A DNA stretch of 35,186 bases from Herpetosiphonaceae bacterium (GCA_013538855.1 JABXJS010000196.1:1-35186); one strand, 5' to 3'; positions 8,691 to 16,910 are shown, numbered from the stretch's first letter. The notes: generated by a model from the letters alone, not told the origin. Made by a program: numbers and translations.

Positions 8691-8727
8691 AAAAAAGGCC
8701 CGCTATGGCCCATGGCGCTAGCGAGCC
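8691..8727 (-). terminator. Rho-independent terminator after the cyclase-RicT unit
   Basis: The minus-strand arms GGCTCGCTA and TAGCGGGCC form a nine-pair stem with one G-U pair (arms at 8719-8727 and 8697-8705). The stem is followed directly by six T residues. It lies just past the RicT stop codon. Confidence 0.85.
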
Positions 8728-8736
8728 GTCCTAACT

Positions 8737-10068
8737 TTAGCTATTGTTGGTGCGCCGACGCCGACGGCGCTTGCGGCTGCCAGTCGACTCAGCGGGCTTC
8801 TCTTTGGGCTGGCTGCGCTCGCCGGGCTTCTCTTTGGGTTGGCTGCGCTCGCCGGGCTTCTCTTTGGGCTGGCTGCGCTCGCCGGGCTTCTCTTTGGGCG
8901 GCGGAGCGCTCGTGCGCTGGTTCGGCGCGGCCTCGGGCTGCGCGCGCTGACCGCGCCGACGGCGGCGACCGGTTGGCTGCGGCTCATCGGGGTCCGGCGG
9001 ACGGCGGCGCGACGTCATCTGCTCGGGCACCTTCGGCAGCTGCTGGCGCGGCGGCTGCTGCGGCTCGCCCTCGGCGCGACGGCGGCGGCGCTGCTGGGTG
9101 CGGGGAGCATCGGGCTTGCCGTCGCCCTGCTTGCGCGCTGCATCGGCCTCTGGCGGGCGGGTGGAGCGCGTCAGATAGTCGCGGCTGGCGCGGGAGGGCA
9201 CATCGCGCTCGTAGGCCACGCGCGCGGCCTCGCCATCGTTGACGCGCTCGCGGGCGACCTGCAGCGACTGGCCGCGCACTGAGTTCAGCTGGGCGGCGTT
9301 GTAGTCCATATAGTTGCCCTCGACATCGACGGTGACGGTCTCGCGGATGGTGTTGACCGCGACGACCATGCCGGGGCCATCGGGCGTTTGCACATACTCG
9401 CCGCGTGTGGGCAGCTCGGCCTTAATCTCCAGATACTGCTCTTGCTCATAGGACAGGCAGCACAGCAAGCGCCCGCACACGCCAGAGATCTTCGACGGAT
9501 TGAGCGGCAGGTCCTGATCTTTGGCCATCTTGACCGAAACGCGGGCGAAGTCGGGTAGGAAGGTAGCACAGCACAGCGGGCGGCCGCAGGGGCCGATGCC
9601 GCCAAGCAGCTTGGCCTCATCGCGTGCGCCGACCTGGCGCAGCTCAATGCGGGCGCGGAAGATGCGGGCCAGCTCGCGCACCAGATAGCGAAAGTCGACG
9701 CGCTGCTGCGAGGTGAAGTAGATCGTCAAGCGCGAGCCGTCGAAGCTCCAGTCGGCGCGCACAAGGCGCATTGGCAGCTTATTGGCGGCGATGCGCTCGG
9801 CGCAGATCTCCAACACCTCAGCTTGGCGCGACTCAAACTGCTTGATGCGCACATAGTCTTCGTAGGTTGGCTGGCGCACCACGGGCTTCAGCTCAGCGAC
9901 AAGGTCATCGGACTCGACGGTGCGGACTGGCTCGACGACTTTGCCAAGCTCCAGGCCGCGCACCGTTTCAACGACGACAGCATCGCCAAGCTCCAGATGA
10001 TGCTCTTGCGGATCGAAGTGATAGATCTTGCCTGAGTCCTTAAACTTAACTCCAACAACCAGGGGCAT
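8737..10068 (-). CDS. ricT: PSP1/RicT (YaaT) family protein with long basic tail
   Basis: RicT proteins carry Fe-S clusters; in Bacillus they act with RicA and RicF to guide RNase Y maturation and influence phosphorelay and developmental pathways. The PSP1 core covers residues 1 to ~265. It has the two diagnostic cysteine groups GPCGRPLCC (C161, C166, C167) and GVCGRLLCC (C198, C203, C204). Beyond it lies a ~170-residue low-complexity tail rich in Arg, Pro, Gln and Lys. The tail includes four tandem PKEKPGERSQ units and an arginine-rich end, probably disordered and nucleic-acid binding. The family core alone is about 270-300 residues. The frame opens at a GTG at 10089, but ATG at 10066-10068 has AGGA six bases upstream and the family-typical start. 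It lies 44 bases downstream of the cyclase gene. Confidence 0.88.
   Translation of the reverse strand: MPLVVGVKFKDSGKIYHFDPQEHHLELGDAVVVETVRGLELGKVVEPVRTVESDDLVAELKPVVRQPTYEDYVRIKQFESRQAEVLEICAERIAANKLPMRLVRADWSFDGSRLTIYFTSQQRVDFRYLVRELARIFRARIELRQVGARDEAKLLGGIGPCGRPLCCATFLPDFARVSVKMAKDQDLPLNPSKISGVCGRLLCCLSYEQEQYLEIKAELPTRGEYVQTPDGPGMVVAVNTIRETVTVDVEGNYMDYNAAQLNSVRGQSLQVARERVNDGEAARVAYERDVPSRASRDYLTRSTRPPEADAARKQGDGKPDAPRTQQRRRRRAEGEPQQPPRQQLPKVPEQMTSRRRPPDPDEPQPTGRRRRRGQRAQPEAAPNQRTSAPPPKEKPGERSQPKEKPGERSQPKEKPGERSQPKEKPAESTGSRKRRRRRRTNNS
8791..8904. repeat. 30-bp minisatellite inside the RicT tail
   Basis: Four consecutive 30-base units (8791-8820, 8821-8850, 8851-8880 and a partial one from 8881), nearly identical, encode the ten-residue unit PKEKPGERSQ in frame. 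The period is a multiple of three, so unit gain or loss would change tail length without a frameshift. Confidence 0.9.
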
Positions 10069-10089
10069 GGGATATCCTATCTCCATCAC

Positions 10090-10105
10090 GCCGTCGAGCG
10101 ACGGC
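10090..10105. other. Perfect inverted repeat before ricT
   Basis: GCCGTC and GACGGC flank the four bases GAGC, forming a short GC-rich hairpin in the 44-base gap between the cyclase stop and ricT start. It has no U-run. It could tune ricT translation or mRNA stability, or be incidental. Confidence 0.4.
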
Positions 10106-10112
10106 GGAAATG

Positions 10113-11642
10113 TTATGTTGATTTGCGTCCAATGACGCGGAAGGCGCGCACTGTCTGGGCTTTACCTTTGAGCTGCAGCATGCCGACCTCTTGGAAGACA
10201 TAGGCATCGCCAAGCTGCTCAACGGTGGCCTCGCTGGTGTACACGCTGTTTGGCTCGGCCTTGCCCTCAAGGCGTGAGGCCGTGTTGACGGTATCGCCGT
10301 GGACGGTGTACTCAAGCCGCTCACGGGTGCCAACGAGGCCCGAGATGACGCGGCCAGAGTTCACGCCGATACGAATACGAAAATGTTTTGCCGGATCGAC
10401 CTTGGCCATCAGCCGCTCGTGCTGCTTGAGCATGCCCAGCGCCGTATCGATGGCGCGGCGCGCGTGGTCCTCATAGAAGACGGGCGCACCGAAGAGGGCC
10501 ATGATCCCATCGCCGATGAACTTATCGAGGGTGCCGCCGTGCTCGAAGATCACATCGGTCATCACGCTAAGGTACTCATTGAGCAGATTCTGCAGCTCAA
10601 GCGGTGGCAGGGTCTCGGTCATCGAGGTAAAGCCCTGGATATCGGAGAAGAGCACCGTGGCCTCCTGCTCGACCGGCTTCATGGGCAGGTCGCCGGTGTC
10701 GGCGATCTGCTGGGCCACTGTGCGGGCGACATCGGGGGAGAGGAAGCGTGAAAACTGCTGGCGCAGCGTCTCCTCCTTGCGCACCTGCTCGGTGAGGCGG
10801 GCGCGCTCGATGCCGAGGGCGGCCTGATAGGCGACCGCCGTGAGCAGCTCGCGATCGCGGATCGAGAAGCGCTCGAAGCCCGGGCTATCCAGGTGGATCA
10901 GGCCGAGCACGCCGAGACGCCCGACGAGCGGCACACACAGCACCGAGCGAATATTTTGGCTGATGATGCTCTCGTGTGAGCCGAAGTCGGCGCGGGCATC
11001 GGAGGTGAGCAGCGCCACGCCCTCGCGCAGCACCTGGCGCGCAATCGTTGAGCTGATCAAGAACGGCGTATCGCTTGGCGGCGCGCTCACGACCATGGGC
11101 ACCAGCTCGGCCCCGTCCTGGCGCGTCATCAGCAGAAAGCCGCGCTCGGCGGGCACGAGGCGCAGCACCTCCTCCATGATCGCATCGAGCAGCTCGCGCA
11201 GATCCAAGATCATATTGAGCCGTGAGCTAACCTGGTAGAAGTTCTGCAAAATATCGTTGGCGTCGAGGTTCAGCTCAGGCAAGCGGCCGGAGGAGACAGA
11301 GCGGCTTTGCGTGTGAAAGGGCACGCTTGGATCATCGCTAATGATGACGCTGGCGGCGGCGCGCTCGTCGAAGTCGAACGCAAACGGGCCAATGGCGATT
11401 GAGTCATTGTCGTGGAGCGAGGCTTCCTTGACGCGCAGGCCGTTGACAAACGTGCCATTGGAGCTATTCAGGTCGTGGATAATCACATCACGGCCTTTTA
11501 GCTCCACAAAGGCATGATTCCGCGACACATGTGGATGATTGAGGATGACATCATTGTTGCGTGAGCGACCCACTCGCAGGCCGTTCGGCCCAATGGGATA
11601 GCTGGCAACCTGACCTTCGATCGTTGATATCAAGCGCGCCAT
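10113..11642 (-). CDS. FHA-GAF-class III adenylate cyclase
   Basis: This 509-residue cytoplasmic signalling enzyme is predicted to make cAMP from ATP. The FHA domain (1-95) has GRS (25-27), SRNH (40-43) and NGTFVNG (62-68), the phosphothreonine-binding residues. A GAF sensor domain covers about 130-285, a short linker helix follows, and the class III cyclase domain spans about 325-500. Metal-binding aspartates are in LFSDIQGFT (D334) and FIGDG (D378). The base-recognition lysine of LDKFIGD (K374), the aspartate of HGDTVN (D450) and the transition-state arginine of ASRLE (R457) favour ATP over GTP. The ATG at 11640-11642 has a modest AGGT site. Downstream, ricT is probably co-transcribed. The FHA domain suggests control by a Ser/Thr kinase encoded elsewhere. 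Confidence 0.92.
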   Translation of the reverse strand: MARLISTIEGQVASYPIGPNGLRVGRSRNNDVILNHPHVSRNHAFVELKGRDVIIHDLNSSNGTFVNGLRVKEASLHDNDSIAIGPFAFDFDERAAASVIISDDPSVPFHTQSRSVSSGRLPELNLDANDILQNFYQVSSRLNMILDLRELLDAIMEEVLRLVPAERGFLLMTRQDGAELVPMVVSAPPSDTPFLISSTIARQVLREGVALLTSDARADFGSHESIISQNIRSVLCVPLVGRLGVLGLIHLDSPGFERFSIRDRELLTAVAYQAALGIERARLTEQVRKEETLRQQFSRFLSPDVARTVAQQIADTGDLPMKPVEQEATVLFSDIQGFTSMTETLPPLELQNLLNEYLSVMTDVIFEHGGTLDKFIGDGIMALFGAPVFYEDHARRAIDTALGMLKQHERLMAKVDPAKHFRIRIGVNSGRVISGLVGTRERLEYTVHGDTVNTASRLEGKAEPNSVYTSEATVEQLGDAYVFQEVGMLQLKGKAQTVRAFRVIGRKST

Positions 11643-11675
11643 ACAGCTACCTTTTGCTCAGATATTTTCAGGCTA

Positions 11676-11684
11676 AGTATAGCA
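11676..11684 (-). promoter_or_regulatory. Extended -10 promoter for the cyclase-ricT unit
   Basis: The minus strand reads TGCTATACT, an extended -10, about 34 bases upstream of the cyclase ATG. A recognisable -35 is missing, as is common with extended -10 promoters. Confidence 0.5.
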
Positions 11685-11727
11685 GATTGACGCAAGCATT
11701 TCTGGCTTTACAGCGCGACCGCGCGCC

Positions 11728-13080
11728 CTAGCCGACGAGGCGCAGCGAATGATCGTAGCCGGCAAAGCTGCCCAGCACCGCCTGCACAAGCTGGGCCATG
11801 GCTGGCAGGCTTGTGCGGGAGATCCACTCGTTCGGCCCGCGCAGCACCGCCCGCGGATGGACCAGGCCCAGCGGCAGCGCAGGAATATTCATGCCGGCGG
11901 TGAACAGGTGCAGCGGCTGCGTGAAGGGGGCCAGCGACGAGACCTGTGGCTCGCTGCCCCAGATCGCGCTGATGTGATCGGCGAGCAAGCTCAGGGCTGG
12001 CGAGGCCAGCGAGGTCACAGCAGGCGGGTACGCGCCATTGATCACGCGCATCTGCACGTCGGCAAAGCCGCGCTCGTCGAGATGCGCACGCAGCAGGCGG
12101 GCGATCTCGTTGGGGCGCTGCTCGGGCACCAGCGTAAAGTCGACCAGCGCCTCGGCCGCTGTCGGCAGCACGGGCACAGCGCCATGGCCGGCCTGCAGCA
12201 GCGAGAGGTTGCACGAGGGCGAGAACGCCTCGGCCCGCGCCAGCGTCGCCCCGCTCATGCCAAACAGAAAATCTTTGATGCCCCAGGCCTCTTTGCGCCC
12301 GGCCTCGTCGATGTCCAGCTTGCGCACCAGCGCGTTGGCCTCGCGGCCTGGCGGCATCACCGTATCGTAGAAGCCTTCGATCAGCACCTCTTCGCTATCG
12401 TTTTTGATTTGGCTGAGCGCCCAGATCAAGCGCCAGGCTGGGTTGGCGACGCTGGATGCCTGCTCGGCAGGCAGCGGCACCGCCGCCCCCGCGCTCTTGA
12501 GCGCAACCACCAAGCGCCCACGGACGCCAGCGTAGAGGATCGGGCGATCCTGCGCATCAATCTGGCCGTCGTAGCCCAGCACCAGGTCGGCCTGCAGATG
12601 GTCGGCCTGATCGGCAACGATATTCGCCAGATGCGGGCTGCCGAGCAGCGCATCGCCCTCGATTAAAAACGAGACATTCAGCGGGAGCTGGCCATTGGCA
12701 TCCATCAGCGCCTTGACGGCGGCGATGCGCGCGACGAGATTGGCCTTGTCGGCAGCGACGCCGCGCCCGTAGAGGCGATCATCGCGCTCGGCCACGGTGA
12801 AGGGGTCATGACGCCACTCGCGGCGTGATCCTGCGGGCGCAACATCGTAGTGGTCGTAGAACAGCACATGGCGCGGCGATGTTCCAGCGCAGTGAGCCAC
12901 CACAATCGGTGCACCCTCGGTCGGATGCACGCTGACCTGAAAGCCAGCGGCGCGCAGCAGATCGGCGATATGGTTGGCCGTGGCATCAAGAACGGCATCA
13001 TTGCCAGCCACGCTGGCGTGAGAAACGAGGGCGCGTAAATCTTCAAGCATTGGCTCAAGGGCCGGAGCATCAGCAACCAA
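11728..13080 (-). CDS. M20-family peptidase homologue, catalytic residues missing
   Basis: Fold and layout match M20 metallopeptidases/dipeptidases (450 residues: catalytic domain, inserted dimerisation domain about 190-330, catalytic domain again). H77 and D79 in DHYDVAP, D111 in GVAADKA and D171 in YDGQ fit metal-site positions. Three expected residues are absent. The segment normally read as EGxEExGS, which supplies the general base and a zinc ligand, is EGDALLGS here (A144, L145). The HxPNE histidine near the C-terminus is arginine (R414). I therefore expect loss or strong change of peptidase activity. The start is TTG at 13078-13080 with GAGGAGG about six bases upstream, a better site than the internal ATG ten codons later. 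It lies 66 bases downstream of the GT4 gene. A non-catalytic binding role is possible. Confidence 0.82.
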   Translation of the reverse strand: MVADAPALEPMLEDLRALVSHASVAGNDAVLDATANHIADLLRAAGFQVSVHPTEGAPIVVAHCAGTSPRHVLFYDHYDVAPAGSRREWRHDPFTVAERDDRLYGRGVAADKANLVARIAAVKALMDANGQLPLNVSFLIEGDALLGSPHLANIVADQADHLQADLVLGYDGQIDAQDRPILYAGVRGRLVVALKSAGAAVPLPAEQASSVANPAWRLIWALSQIKNDSEEVLIEGFYDTVMPPGREANALVRKLDIDEAGRKEAWGIKDFLFGMSGATLARAEAFSPSCNLSLLQAGHGAVPVLPTAAEALVDFTLVPEQRPNEIARLLRAHLDERGFADVQMRVINGAYPPAVTSLASPALSLLADHISAIWGSEPQVSSLAPFTQPLHLFTAGMNIPALPLGLVHPRAVLRGPNEWISRTSLPAMAQLVQAVLGSFAGYDHSLRLVG

Positions 13081-13120
13081 GCTGGGCCTCCTCAGACTGC
13101 GGGGCAGGGAACGTAGGTCT

Positions 13121-13126
13121 ATTATA
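13121..13126 (-). promoter_or_regulatory. Candidate -10 box for the M20-like gene
   Basis: A perfect TATAAT on the minus strand lies 41 bases upstream of the TTG start, in the 66-base gap after the GT4 gene. No clear -35 was found. Confidence 0.4.
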
Positions 13127-13146
13127 GCTTATTCTCATACCTGCAT

Positions 13147-14190
13147 TCACAGCACCAAGCTGTCGACCACCTGCGGCCAGCGAATATGGGCCACCGTCGC
13201 CGGGCCAGCAGCGCCGAGCCGCGCTGCGAAGCCCGCATCAGCCCACAGCGCATCGAGGCGCGCCGCCATAGCCCGTGGCTCAGGTGGAGCGACCAGACCA
13301 GTCACACCATCGCGCACGAAGTCGAGCACAGTGCCAGCATCAGCACACGTCAACACGGGGCGGGCCGCCTCCAGCGCCTCAATCGTGCTGAGGCCAAAGT
13401 CCTCATCGACTGGCGCATAGTAGACAGCGCGCGCCTCGGCGTAGAGATCGATCAGCGTAGCGTCATCCAGCCAGCCGCAGAAGCGGACGCGCTGCCCAAG
13501 GCCCAGCTGCTGGGCCAGCTGTTCGAGCTGCGCCCGCGCCGCACCGCTACCGCCGATGATCGCACGCACCGGCTGCTCGGTGAGCGCCAAGGCGCGCAGC
13601 AGCAGGTCAATACGCTTGGCGCTATCGAGGCGCGCCACGCTGAGAATATAGTCACCGTAGCGGCCAGCGCGCAAGCGCCCGCTGTAGACACTCGGCGGGT
13701 GCAGCGGCTGGCTAGACAGGCCATTGAAGCGGGCCAGCCGCTCGCTGACCTTGCGCGAGATCGTCCAGCGCCGCACCGCCTCGCCGAGCGCCTGACGATC
13801 TAGCCGCTGCAGCGCCGCGCCAAGCGCCGCGTCATCTGGCTCCGCGCCCCAGTCGCTCCAGCGCGTGCCGCGCAGATCGTAGAGCTGGCGATACTGGTGC
13901 ACCAGCCAGACAACTTTGCGCGGATGCGCCAGCGCATACGAGGGAAACTTCGTGCAGATCACCTGATCGACCGGCTGGCCCTCGACCGTCGTCAGGTCGA
14001 GCATGCGCCATGCCAGGGCGCTGCTGAGCAGCTCGCGATGCGGGGTGCGGGTAAACGGCAGGGCCACGATCTCCGCCTGATGGCCAGCTGTCCGTAGCGC
14101 CGCGCACAAGCCCTCGGCCAGCAGCTCAGCGCCGCCGCGGGCAAATGGCACCTGGGCCGTGCAGACTAAAATTCGTTTTGGTCGAGACAC
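13147..14190 (-). CDS. GT4-family glycosyltransferase
   Basis: This is a GT-B fold glycosyltransferase (347 residues) of the GT4 family, which transfers sugar from a nucleotide sugar on the cytoplasmic face of the membrane. The N-terminus has KRILVCTAQVPFARGGAE, the glycine-rich acceptor-side loop. The C-terminal half has GGSG, a GWLDD turn, and the family's EX7E-like nucleotide-sugar motif EDFGLSTIEALEA, followed by TGLVAPP. The frame is open from 14223, but GTG at 14188-14190 has GGGAGG about seven bases upstream and gives a normal N-terminus. It diverges from a GT-C-like membrane protein 110 bases away, which suggests a shared role in glycan or glycolipid synthesis. Donor and acceptor are unknown. 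Confidence 0.88.
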   Translation of the reverse strand: MSRPKRILVCTAQVPFARGGAELLAEGLCAALRTAGHQAEIVALPFTRTPHRELLSSALAWRMLDLTTVEGQPVDQVICTKFPSYALAHPRKVVWLVHQYRQLYDLRGTRWSDWGAEPDDAALGAALQRLDRQALGEAVRRWTISRKVSERLARFNGLSSQPLHPPSVYSGRLRAGRYGDYILSVARLDSAKRIDLLLRALALTEQPVRAIIGGSGAARAQLEQLAQQLGLGQRVRFCGWLDDATLIDLYAEARAVYYAPVDEDFGLSTIEALEAARPVLTCADAGTVLDFVRDGVTGLVAPPEPRAMAARLDALWADAGFAARLGAAGPATVAHIRWPQVVDSLVL

Positions 14191-14218
14191 CGAACACCTC
14201 CCACTGCGACGAGCGCCC

Positions 14219-14227
14219 ATCATAGCA
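14219..14227 (-). promoter_or_regulatory. Extended -10 promoter for the GT4 gene
   Basis: The minus strand reads TGCTATGAT, 28 bases upstream of the GTG start. It sits back to back with the plus-strand promoter at 14235-14263, so the two divergent promoters nearly touch. Confidence 0.45.
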
Positions 14228-14234
14228 CACTCGG

Positions 14235-14263
14235 TTGCCCGAACCTGCGACTCGCGCTACAAT
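14235..14263 (+). promoter_or_regulatory. Promoter for the GT-C-like membrane protein
   Basis: TTGCCC (14235-14240) and TACAAT (14258-14263) are separated by 17 bases, a good sigma-70 spacing. Transcription would start near 14270, about 30 bases before the ATG. Confidence 0.5.
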
Positions 14264-14300
14264 CGCCCGCGTCTGTGGACCTAGCACAAGGAGGAGCCTC

Positions 14301-15842
14301 ATGCGCCCAAATTGGAAATCGTCGCTCTGGTGGGCGGCGCTGATACTGGGGCTGATCGCGCTCTGGGTCACGCTGCAGCCGATCACCGAGGCTGACTTCT
14401 GGTGGCATATGCGCATCGGAGCCTGGATTCAAGCGCAGGGGCAGATCCCCACCCGCGGCCTATTTTCGGCAACGCAGGCCGACAGCGCATTTTTCTATCA
14501 GAGCTGGGGCAGCGAGTGGCTGTACGCCTGGCTCTATCAGCTTGGCGGGCTGGCGCTGATCCATCTGATGCGCGGCCTGCTCGTGATCGGCACCTACGGC
14601 CTGCTCGCCTGGCACACACAGCGCCGCACCAACAACGGGCGGGCCACCGCCGTCGGCGTGCTGCTTGCTGCCAGCATGGCCTTCACCAACTGGGCCGTGC
14701 GCCCGCAGATGTTCTCGATGCCGCTGTTTATGGGCATGCTGCTGGTGCTGACAGCGGTGGCCAGCGAGCGCTGGTCGCGGCGCTGGCTGCTCGTGGTTCC
14801 GCTGTTCGAGGTGCTGTGGGTCAATCTCCACGGCGCGTTTATTCTGGGGCCGGTGCTGGCCGGGGCAACCGCCGTAGGCGCGTGGCTTGATCGTCGGCGC
14901 GATCACGTTGAAGCGCCAACCTACCCAACGCTCAAGGCGCTGTGGTGGACGGTTGCCGGCACCACAGCGGCGCTGCTCGTCAACCCGCGCGGCGTTGGCG
15001 TCATCGGCTATGTGTGGAACTTGCTGACCAACCCAGGCAGCCAGGAGCTGATCAGCGAGTGGCGCTCGCCGCTCAGCAAGCTTGATCAGCCAACCAACCA
15101 GTTTTTTGTGCTGGTGCTGCTGATCTCGCTGATCATGATCGGCGTTATCTGGTCGAAGCTGCGCAGCGCCGATCTGCTGCTGTATGGCGGCTTCGCCCTG
15201 CTGGCGCTGACCGGCATTCGCTACACGATCTGGTTCGGCATGATCGCTGGTGCGCTAACCGCCGAGGCGATCATACGCCGCAACCGCCTCAAGCTCACCA
15301 AGCGCAGCGGAGAGCCAACCGGCTTGATTGCGGTGGTCGCCTGCGTGCTGCTGCTGCTGGTGCTGCTCGTGCAGGCACCGTGGCGCGGGCTGCTGCCGCT
15401 CTCTGGCAGCCTCACGCCGCGCAACACGCCGATCGCACGGGCCGATCTTGTGCATCCAGACACGCCGCTTGCCGCCGCCGAGTACCTGCTGGCGCATCCG
15501 CCAAGCGGCAATCTGCTCAACAGCGAGGTCGATGGCAGCTATCTGATCTGGCGCATCGGCGAGCAGATCCCGGTATTTGTGGACACGCGCATCGAGCTGT
15601 ACCCGCTGGAGCAGTGGAACGACTACCTTTGCATGGCCCATGGCGAAGACTGGCCACAGCTGTTCGAGCGCTACAACATCACCACGGCCCTGCTCAACAA
15701 CACCAAGCACGCACAGCTCATCGAGCAGCTTGATCAAGCAGCAAACTGGCAGGCGGCCTACAGCGACGACCGCTTTACCATCTTTGAGCGCAGCGGAGCA
15801 GCCAGCAACACCAGCCCGCCATGCACGCGCGCAGCCAACTAA
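14301..15842 (+). CDS. Polytopic GT-C-like membrane protein
   Basis: This is a 513-residue integral membrane protein with about ten transmembrane segments and a soluble C-terminal domain. The first periplasmic loop carries TEADFWWHMRIGAWI and later GSEWLYAWLY, a pattern found in a widespread uncharacterised group of GT-C-like proteins whose acidic residue resembles the catalytic acid of lipid-linked sugar transferases. The soluble tail has GSYLIWRIGEQIPVFVDTRIELY, also typical of that group. ATG at 14301 follows AGGAGGAG at ideal distance; the frame upstream to 14235 lies in the promoter. The following small membrane gene starts 13 bases after its stop, so they are probably co-transcribed. 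Substrate unknown. Confidence 0.75.
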   Translation: MRPNWKSSLWWAALILGLIALWVTLQPITEADFWWHMRIGAWIQAQGQIPTRGLFSATQADSAFFYQSWGSEWLYAWLYQLGGLALIHLMRGLLVIGTYGLLAWHTQRRTNNGRATAVGVLLAASMAFTNWAVRPQMFSMPLFMGMLLVLTAVASERWSRRWLLVVPLFEVLWVNLHGAFILGPVLAGATAVGAWLDRRRDHVEAPTYPTLKALWWTVAGTTAALLVNPRGVGVIGYVWNLLTNPGSQELISEWRSPLSKLDQPTNQFFVLVLLISLIMIGVIWSKLRSADLLLYGGFALLALTGIRYTIWFGMIAGALTAEAIIRRNRLKLTKRSGEPTGLIAVVACVLLLLVLLVQAPWRGLLPLSGSLTPRNTPIARADLVHPDTPLAAAEYLLAHPPSGNLLNSEVDGSYLIWRIGEQIPVFVDTRIELYPLEQWNDYLCMAHGEDWPQLFERYNITTALLNNTKHAQLIEQLDQAANWQAAYSDDRFTIFERSGAASNTSPPCTRAAN

Positions 15843-15855
15843 GCAAGGAGCAGCC

Positions 15856-16143
15856 ATGTCCTCACCACGTCCGAGCCAGTCCGCGCTGATGCACGACCCA
15901 CGCTACCGCCGCCTGCGCCGCCAGATCGCGCTGGCGCTGCTGCTTAGCCCAAGCATGTGTGTGCTGCCGCTGCTGGCCTGGGTTGCGCGCAACAGCCGCA
16001 TCGATTGGCTGATCTGGGGCGTTTGGGTGCTGATCAGTCTCGCGCTGATCGGCGTCATCGTGCGCGCCGTGCGCCACATCGAGGCGCTCAGTGCCAGCGA
16101 CAACGCGCAGGCCAACGGCGAGCAGCGCAGCAGCGGCGATTAA
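15856..16143 (+). CDS. Small two-helix membrane protein, unknown
   Basis: This 95-residue protein has two hydrophobic helices (about 25-45 and 51-68), a basic N-terminus rich in Arg, and a polar C-terminal tail. I do not recognise the family. ATG at 15856 follows AAGGAG by seven bases, and the upstream continuation of this frame overlaps the preceding gene, so I rejected it. It probably forms a two-gene transcript with the GT-C-like protein and may assist it in the membrane (inference from position). Confidence 0.7.
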   Translation: MSSPRPSQSALMHDPRYRRLRRQIALALLLSPSMCVLPLLAWVARNSRIDWLIWGVWVLISLALIGVIVRAVRHIEALSASDNAQANGEQRSSGD

Positions 16144-16212
16144 CCACCGCGCAGGCCATCCACAATCCGCCATCCATCCTTCGGCTCGAGCATTGCGTAG
16201 AAACCAGCAGAC

Positions 16213-16250
16213 GCCCCAGATCAGCCCAACATTGTAGTCGCTGGGGCTTT
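16213..16250 (+). terminator. Weak terminator-like hairpin
   Basis: GCCCCAG (16213-16219) and CTGGGGC (16241-16247) can form a seven-pair stem with a long 21-base loop, followed by TTTCTC. It lies between the small membrane gene and the peroxiredoxin-like gene. Confidence 0.4.
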
Positions 16251-16273
16251 CTCAGCCGACAAGGAGCGGATTG

Positions 16274-16849
16274 ATGAGCCACGTTTCGAATATAAAACTC
16301 CTCGATGAGCAGAATCACGAGGTTGCGCTCAACAGCCTGTGGCGCGACGGCCCGGTGGTCTTGTTCTTTATGCGTCAACTTGGGTGTGGCCTGTGCCGTC
16401 AGCAGCTGCTGCGGCTGAAAGACCACGCGGCGCAGTTTACGGCCCAGGGCTGCCGCGTCGCGGTTGTGATCATGGGCGATGGCACGATGGCGCAGGGCCT
16501 GCGCAGCCTATACAGCCTGCCCTTCCCCGTCTACGCTGACGCAGCGATGAGCGCCTATGGCGCGTTTGACATCGGCGAAGGCTCGCTGTGGGACGTGATC
16601 AACCCCAACGTCGTGGCGCGCCAGATCGGCACCGCGCTGAAGGGCATGCGCCCGATGTGGGGCGCTGGCTCGATCAAGCAGCTTGGCGGTATTGTGCTGC
16701 TCAACCAGCAGGGCAACATCCTCTATCACTACATCGCCAACCCGATCTACAAGTATCCGCCGTGGAGCGAGGTGCTCGGCGCGCTCGCGGCCAACACGAC
16801 CTATGCCACGATCGTGGGCAAGCCCGCCAGCCACGAGCACGCAGCTTAA
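16274..16849 (+). CDS. AhpC/TSA-type peroxiredoxin-like protein
   Basis: This 191-residue thioredoxin-fold protein belongs to the AhpC-TSA_2/peroxiredoxin-like-2 type. The strand GPVVLFFMRQLGCGLCRQQ carries a CxxC pair at the position of the peroxidatic cysteine (residues ~39 and 42). A long helical insert and a GGIVLLNQQGNILY strand close the fold. It is predicted to reduce peroxides or thiol substrates in the cytosol; no signal peptide is seen. ATG at 16274 has AGGAG seven bases upstream; a TTG one codon earlier is in frame but badly spaced. It is convergent with hppA, and the two share a terminator hairpin. Confidence 0.8.
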   Translation: MSHVSNIKLLDEQNHEVALNSLWRDGPVVLFFMRQLGCGLCRQQLLRLKDHAAQFTAQGCRVAVVIMGDGTMAQGLRSLYSLPFPVYADAAMSAYGAFDIGEGSLWDVINPNVVARQIGTALKGMRPMWGAGSIKQLGGIVLLNQQGNILYHYIANPIYKYPPWSEVLGALAANTTYATIVGKPASHEHAA

Positions 16850-16880
16850 GCTGCAAGCCACCCAGCTAAGCTAAAACGCG

Positions 16881-16910
16881 ACGGGCCACCTGAGTTTTCA
16901 GGTGGCCCGT
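16881..16910. terminator. Shared terminator hairpin between convergent genes
   Basis: A perfect 13-pair stem (arms 16881-16893 and 16898-16910, loop GTTT) lies between the stops of the peroxiredoxin-like gene and hppA. On the minus strand it is followed by CGCGTTTTAG, so it suits hppA best, but the stem could stop both transcripts. Confidence 0.8.

Noticed and set aside
14235-14300. Longer N-terminus for the GT-C-like membrane protein
   Set aside because: The extension overlaps the promoter, and the ATG at 14301 has a far better ribosome binding site.
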